In this document: positions 58,425-64,000 of the stretch, piece after piece
How positions within the stretch are numbered: the first letter of the stretch is position 1
Layout of the letters: each line of letters starts with the position of its first letter
Assembly (NCBI GenBank): GCA_037349315.1
Contig: JBAIAC010000048.1
Span: 41,542,501-41,606,500 of the forward strand
Reading direction: 5' to 3'
Source: Chelydra serpentina
Taxonomy: Eukaryota; Chordata; Testudines; Chelydridae
DNA: 64,000 nt
The notes under the pieces: model-generated
What the model was told of the DNA's origin: nothing
Databases searched by the model: none
What the model saw: only the letters and a program-made list of their open reading frames with translations
Position numbers and translations under genes: made by a program

Positions 58425-59783
58425 ATCTAATGCATTATTCCCACAAGGAAAGAGAGGATATTATGGTGTATTCCTGGAATGTTGCTGTGGTAAAAACATA
58501 TCCTGTTACCAAAAAAGGAAATGAAAGAGTACTCAAGAACAGCTGTCCTGTGAATGAATGCACTCATTTGCTGGAGCCTACATCCTCAGGTGCAATAACT
58601 GGTTGTGAGCAAGGTAGCTCTACAGGGTTTGTTGATGTGGGGAGGAATTCTGCCCTCCCCCACCCCCCGCCCCCGGTCCTGGAGCAGCAGGAGGACCACT
58701 CTGTGCTTGCTACTGCAGACTCATATCTTCAATAGCCTCCATGGCATGGGGAGGGGGGGCGCATCAACTGTCGGCTAGGGGAGGCTAGCCTCCAGCCCCA
58801 CCACTTCTGCCTGAGGCCCTGCCCCTTCAGTGTCCCCCGTGCTGGAGCCCAGAGCCCCACCCACTGCGGGCTGAGCTGGGACCACAGCAGAGGGGTAGCT
58901 GCAGAGCAGGAAGCAGGAGGCGGGCGGTCTGGGGGTGGAGTGTGGGTGGGGTCATGCCTGGCTGTTTAGGGATGCACAGCCTCTCCCAGCCTATGATACC
59001 TGCTGCCCATGCTCCATGGAACATACGCATCACCACTACACATGCAGGTTAGCCAATGGATATGCACAGATATAGATCTACTATCCTCTCCCAACGTGCT
59101 ATTATGGACATCAACTAGTGCTCTACAGTGCACAGAGACGTGCCCTCCTATATGAATGGCCTGCATCCTTTCCCCTGCACAGCAAAACTACACTGGGTCT
59201 GGGGCTCATCAAGCAGTTTTGTGCCTTTGGGAAGAGGCGGGCAGGCTTTCCCCCCAGGATCATTACAAGCATATGCCAAACATGTTGGACTTCAAAGTGA
59301 GGGGTAAGTGCTGTGAGTACAAGAAAACAGAGGGAGTTTGCCACTGAAGGACAGGAAGACTAGCGGTTTTCAAATCATATTTTTCTTGGATAAGAAGGAA
59401 GTGAATTTCATTCCTATTGCTAGACTCAAATCTCTAATGCAGTAACATTAAATTCTCTTTATTTCTAAAAGAGCTTCTCCACTTTTGAGCCTATGATCTG
59501 TCACACTAAATAAAATGTAAATCAATAAGTAAAGACAGAAGAGTAATCTATTCTTATTCAGCTAACAGCATCATGACAGTATAGAAAGATGCAGCATTTC
59601 TTTCCTAGGTTAATGTCCCTAACCTCACTGCTACAGCCTTCTGGCTATTTTTCCCCTTGAAAAGATTAATCTAGGTTTTAAATCCAAGTCACAGCAGGCA
59701 ATATAAGTGCAATCCAAGTCAACTAGTATTAGTGGCACATCAGAAAAAAAAAAAGCAGGTCTGCTATAAGGTACGTGCTTATA

Positions 59784-59907
59784 GGTACTGGAACTAGGGG
59801 TGCTGCCACACTCCCTGGCTTGAAGTGGTTTCCAACATATACAGGGTTTATAGTTTGGTTCAATGGCTCTCAGCACCCCTACTATACAAATTGTTCCAGC
59901 ACCCCGT
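59784..59907. mobile_element. MITE-like repeat with CAGCACCCC words
   Basis: GGTACTGGAACTAGGGGTGC at the left and TTGTTCCAGCACCCC at the right are partly inverted (TGGAAC and GTTCCA). A second CAGCACCCCTACTATAC lies inside. No duplication was resolved. Confidence 0.45.
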
Positions 59908-60186
59908 ATGTGCTGTATCCATACTGTCACCACTTTGGTACATGTAGCTTCTCTGATATTCTCAACAACTAAGCTGTAAACCCTCTGCAAAATGTCAGGC
60001 AACCTCCAAGCGTTACTAGGAGAGAGCCAACTTCCACTGCCAGACCATGAAACAGAACATGCTGCTCATTTGTTCAGGAAGTGCTCACCCTACATTAATG
60101 TTAGCAAATGCTTGGATAAAGTCCATCAGTCTGATTCTCTCCTGCTTTGGCCCTGTGTATGCACTTACACTGTGCAGAGTACGTCC

Positions 60187-60366
60187 CGTGCTTCATTTGT
60201 GCCAGGGCTTGCCAGGGCTGAGCCCCAGCACCTCTAGGCTTGGCAGTTCACAGTCCCGGCACCTCTGGGCTTGCTGTGTCGGTTATGAAAGTAAAAATAT
60301 TGTGAGAGCCCCGGTTCCTAATTGCTTGAGCCCCAGCACCTCTTTCATTACAAATTAAGCTCTGAG
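60187..60366. mobile_element. hAT-type element related to 35226-35353, diverged and longer
   Basis: GTGCTTCATTTGTGCCAGG at the left and TACAAATTAAGCTCTG at the right are diverged forms of the ends at 35226. GCTTGCCAGGGCTGAGCCC, CCCAGCACCTCTTTCATT and GTTATGAAAGTAAAAAT are shared. One internal block (GGCACCTCTGGGCTTG) is repeated. The target duplication was not resolved. Confidence 0.6.
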
Positions 60367-62719
60367 TCGAGCTCTGTCGGGGATGAGGTGGGTCGGCTCA
60401 ACCCCAACGCTGGCCAGTGCCTTCAAGGCACAACCTGACTCAAAAAACATTAGCATCCAGTGATCAAAGGAGAGAAAGAAAAGGAAAAAGCAACGCACTA
60501 ATGATTTCTCATTATCTCCATGTGATTTCATTTCAGTTTGGATCAGTCATGCATTTAATTTGCACTGGTTGATCCCTGATCACCTGGGCACTGTGTTAGT
60601 GCATTCTCAGCTATACACTTAGAGCTTTGGTTTTTTCATCTAGTTGATGACAGTACTCTAAGGAGCAAGAGTTCTTTCTTTCTGTCTTTCTGTCTTAGCA
60701 GGCCAAGGAGCAACTAGTGAAGCTGAAAGTCCTTATTATATCAAGTTACCAAACAAAATACAGTTCCTACCCCAAGTCTTTGAATCAGGGCATGATTCAG
60801 ATATTTTAGCCACATTCAAATATGGAATTGAAAAACAGGCTCTTTTATAGTTTGGGATCTGATCTGGGCCCAAAAGTACAAAGGTGGGGTCGGATCCAGA
60901 GAGCTGAATCTATACACATTCCCCGCCTCCCCAATACCTCCCACATCCCCTCAAACACATATACTCATCCTCCCCAGAATTCTAAAGGGTTTCAAATTCA
61001 AAGGTCGGGTTTTGGCCCATTTATATATATTATGCATAAATTCCGAATCTAAAACACATATTGTAAGTCACTATTTCCTTACACTGACTCTTTAGAGTGA
61101 CTCTACTCTTTTATTTCCTTCTGCAGTTACGTGGTTTTTGGAGTGCATTCTCTATACAGCTGAGCAAGGTTTCTGCTAGAATACACCTATATATGTTAAC
61201 ACACAGCCTATTTCAAATAATAATAATGAAATATCTCTGCTTCTTCAATCATCTGGAACATACACCTGCTTTTTTAACCAGTGTTATTCCTGCTTGGTCC
61301 CTCTGGAGCTTTCCTTTCCTTTTTAAGTGTAATAATGACGTTATCATTTTGCAAAATTGCAACATCTGTTCCACCCTAATAATTATGAGGCTTTATTCTG
61401 ATTTAACTCTTTCTCCCCTGACAAACAGAAGTCAGGTTCCGCATGGGTTTCAGCACAGGAATACCATATATATGCAGTCTGCTTAGAAAATCAGTGGCAC
61501 ACACATTCCAAAGCATTCTCCCCTTTCCCCTGTATCTCATAGATCTCTGTAATAATGCAAAAATATTCCCCTTTTCACAATTCAAAGGGTGACACAAACA
61601 TTACTTGATTTCCTAACTCATTCACCCTGGTTCTCTTTTTACATATTGGCACATATTTGTACGCCACGCAGCAGAATTAAGACATCTTTTCCATATCCGG
61701 AAATCGTAATTTTAAATGACATTTAAAGACAGACATATTTGTATTATGACAAAAAATAGTTCTTTTGATTTCTCTCAAAAGGATCCTTTCCTCTAAAGTG
61801 TCTAACTGAACTTTGAGTTTTTATGTTTCTGGTTTTTGCCTCTGCAACTTGGCAACCTCTTTTGTAAATTAAAGACTCTTTAACACAGTTCTATGACTAT
61901 TTTCTCCTGTAGTTTACCCTTTTTAGTAAATTCATTCCATTTTTCTTTCATCAAACAAACTAGGAATTATTAAAACAAAGGACAGTTTCCCACATCTACA
62001 CCACCCCCTCTTCCTCCCACCAACGTGTTCTATTTCTGTTTCTTAAAATGCTAATCAAGCCCTCTCAAGTCTGGCACTATCCAGCCATGGCTCCTGGAAT
62101 ACTGTCTTCTAGCAGCCACCTTTCTCCTTGAGGACTTTCTTCTGTGCTCATGGCCCCTGCCCTTCACTGATCAATGGCTTAGACATCATGGGATTTGGCA
62201 GTGTGATTTCTCAGCTTGGCTCGGATGTTTCCTTTTTGACTAGGCCACAAAACTTTTCAGGTCTAACTGACTCCTGATAGTTCTCAATATCTTTTCTGGT
62301 CAGCAACACTTCCTTGCTTACCTTCTTTCCACTCCTGTCTCCTGCAGGAAGATGTTGGAATCACAGTTTTCACCAGTTTATTACCATTTTTTCAACTATG
62401 AAAACTGGCACACCAAATGGACAAGGATGTAGGATATTAAGATGGAATGGACCAACAGGCCTAGCGGAACTGTCACCTGACTTTCAGCAAGACCAGCCCC
62501 CAAATCACTAGGTATGCCCAAAGGAATACTGTGACCCTTTAGATATCTGCCACTCCATTGTCAGCTTCCTGGCTCCAAATAGCTATAATACTATTCAAAA
62601 CTTTGGGATATAGTCCCTTAGGGTGAAATTCTTCCCTATGCAAAGCTTAAGTGGTGAATAAGTGCTTCGTGTTAGCCCCCCATACAGGGGTGAATTTCAC
62701 TCTTAGAGAGGCTGTTTTA

Positions 62720-62870
62720 ATTCAGCAAAAACCCTTATGTACATGCTGAATTTGAGTTTAAGACAACCCCTACTCAACAAAACACTTTAGCGTGTGTTTA
62801 ATTTCAAGTTAACAATACTTAAGCATGTGCTTACAGCCTTTGCTGAATAGGGATACACAAACATGTGCAT
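62720..62870. mobile_element. Palindromic MITE-like repeats
   Basis: TTCAGCAAAAACCCTTATG, CAACAAAACACTTTAGCGTG and ACTTAAGCATGTGCTTACAG, then CCTTTGCTGAAT, are partial mirror images around AATTTCAAGTTAACAATAC. Two partly overlapping copies seem present. Diverged. Confidence 0.4.
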
Positions 62871-63310
62871 AAGTGCTTTGTTGAATTGGTGCTATATGTT
62901 ATATTACCCATGTTAAAATAATGTTAAGATGTACAGCTATTCTTTGCAGTGAGTATGTCTCTAGCTCGTACAGTATCTTGACCAGGCAGAAAAAAGCCAT
63001 GTCATTCCAATAGCATTCAGATACCATAAGGACATGTTCCCTTTGGAAACTGATGAACCGCTAGGTTTACTAACAGGTTCAGATTCCATCTTCTGATTTT
63101 GGCTGTTCACTAGAGTTCAAAGTACTAAATGACTAAAACTGACAGACATATAGGTAAGATATAGCATGTAACCAATAACAATTATCGTTTCTTTACTTGT
63201 TCTTCTAAAATATTTCTAATTTGAAAAAAAATGAGGGCATACTGTATTTTCAGTGTCTATTCTCCATGAAAGGAACGGATTTACATGTGGTCTGGAATTT
63301 GGATTCATAC

Positions 63311-63498
63311 CTTCAAATAGTCCAGATCACAGTTTGGTCCTTCTTCTACATCAAAGGATGTAAAGCTGTAGTTAAGTGTATTGCCAGTTGTAGTTTGGAT
63401 GGTCCAGCTGCAATGTTCATTTAGAGGGTAATTGTTTGGATAATTTAAACTTTCCAAGATGCCATGGCTACGGTTGGCAATCACTATTCCTTGGCAAA
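63311..63498 (-). CDS. CUBN: Cubilin (CUBN) exon: first half of a CUB domain
   Basis: Most upstream of five consecutive exons of one gene on the minus strand. The 188-nt exon follows a TTTTTTTCCAG acceptor, enters in phase 1 (last two bases of a codon, then TGC CAA GGA) and ends in phase 0 at GAC TAT TTG AAG before a GTATGA donor. It encodes the N-terminal half of a CUB domain: the first Cys (CQG), SLNYPNNYP (the usual SPNYP strand), CSW, and the FDVEEGPNCDLD segment with the third Cys and the acidic residues typical of calcium-binding CUB domains. It joins in frame to the LYDG exon at 40756; together they give one domain of about 116 residues. Cubilin is an apical endocytic receptor in gut and kidney that works with amnionless. 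Only CUB modules appear in the five exons, which fits cubilin and not the CUB-Sushi or tolloid families. Confidence 0.88.
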
Positions 63499-64000
63499 CT
63501 GGAAAAAAATACAGTAATAAATTATACTGTGTATACTGCTTTCCATCCCAGGATCTCAAAGTATCTACAAATACTACTTAATAAAGCCTAATAATACTGC
63601 CATGAGGTAGGTATTATTATGCCTATTTTACAGAGAAGGTAATTGAGAAAGAGAGAGGTAAGTGATTTTCCCAAGGACACACAGGCACCAGGAACAAAAT
63701 CCAGATATCCCAACTACAAGTAGTTCATTACAAGCATATCCTTCCTCTCAAGTAATACTACAATCATGAGCTGATTTCCCCCATGATCCTACATACTCTT
63801 TTTGCCTATTTTTCTTTTTTCAAATGCAAAATTATTCTCTAAAACATCTCTTCATATTATTTTAAAAAACTCAAAATAAAAATGCAATGTACCATCTAGC
63901 TAAATAAGTCACTTTGACTAGGGCTGGGGCTGTATTTAGACACAATTCTGCAAACTCACATACCATTTCAGAGAATTAGAAAAAAAAAAAGATCACATGT
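63499..64000 (-). other. CUBN intron (partial) upstream of the first visible exon
   Basis: Contains the TTTTTTTCCAG acceptor region and, at about 63545-63690, a reversed CORE-SINE-like core (ATCTCAAAGTATCTACAAAT, CCTATTTTACAGAGAAGGTA, AGTGATTTTCCCAAGGACAC). Nothing nameable follows. Confidence 0.7.

Larger units (their letters stand above)
40757..63310 (-). other. CUBN intron between exons 63311-63498 and 40597-40756
   Basis: The largest intron, 22,554 bp. Named contents: hAT elements at 41336, 42680, 50572, 54046 and 58122, the full-length CR1 at 45885-50537, a SINE at 45010, solo LTRs at 52112 and 54980 with an older LTR-like repeat around the second, tandem repeats near 52321 and 53545, and repeats near 59784 and 60187. 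A GC-rich block at about 58740-58990 looks repeated but has no visible ends. I see nothing in 43330-45000, 45260-45880, 50700-52100, 52820-53540, 56080-58110, 58990-59780 and 60370-62700. Confidence 0.8.

Noticed and set aside
11598..63498. CUB exons as part of CSMD, tolloid or neuropilin genes
   Set aside because: Those genes alternate CUB with Sushi, EGF, protease or discoidin modules. Here CUB follows CUB directly across five exons, and the wording fits cubilin.
1..64000. CRISPR array, operons, phage or bacterial features
   Set aside because: No regularly spaced short repeats with unique spacers and no bacterial gene layout. Spliceosomal exons and vertebrate retroelements exclude a prokaryotic source.
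1..64000. tRNA, rRNA or snRNA genes
   Set aside because: The only tRNA-like sequence is the diverged head of the SINE at 45010. No intact cloverleaf or other structured RNA was recognised by eye.

Overview
This is a stretch of vertebrate nuclear DNA lying almost entirely inside introns of one gene. The repeats (CR1 LINEs, a Tx1-type L1 LINE, a Penelope-like element, CORE/MIR SINEs, many small hAT elements, solo LTRs) and intron sizes of 4 to >22 kb suggest a non-avian sauropsid, most likely a turtle. The organism is inferred from repeat content only.

Gene: five coding exons on the minus strand (63311-63498, 40597-40756, 24551-24732, 15825-15999, 11598-11779) join in order, in frame, with canonical splice signals. 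They encode two complete CUB domains and the first half of a third, with no EGF or Sushi modules between. Every domain is split by a phase-0 intron and every domain boundary carries a phase-1 intron. I call this an internal part of the CUB array of cubilin (CUBN), the endocytic receptor for intrinsic factor-B12 and filtered proteins.

Layout: 1-11.6 kb is the intron after the last exon seen. It holds a nearly complete but broken Tx1-type LINE (about 0.13-7.16 kb, plus strand) and a possible solo LTR (10.4-11.06 kb). The 11.8-24.5 kb introns hold nested hAT elements, a GC-rich minisatellite and a LINE fragment. The 24.7-40.6 kb intron holds an old CR1 fragment (26.5-27.9 kb), a head-to-head Penelope-like dimer with a 13-bp target duplication (31.57-32.80 kb) and hAT elements. 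The 40.8-63.3 kb intron holds hAT elements, a full-length CR1 with both reading frames open (about 45.9-50.5 kb), two further solo LTRs (one nested in an older LTR-like repeat) and an inverted pair of related hAT copies.

Most notable: in the full-length CR1, ORF2 lies in the -1 frame relative to ORF1 and has no ATG before its endonuclease domain. ORF1 ends with a correctly phased T TTA AAC heptamer touching its TAG stop, followed after 7-9 nt by a possible GC-rich hairpin. This is the layout of a programmed -1 ribosomal frameshift. The CR1 and the Tx1 LINE both lie antisense to CUBN.
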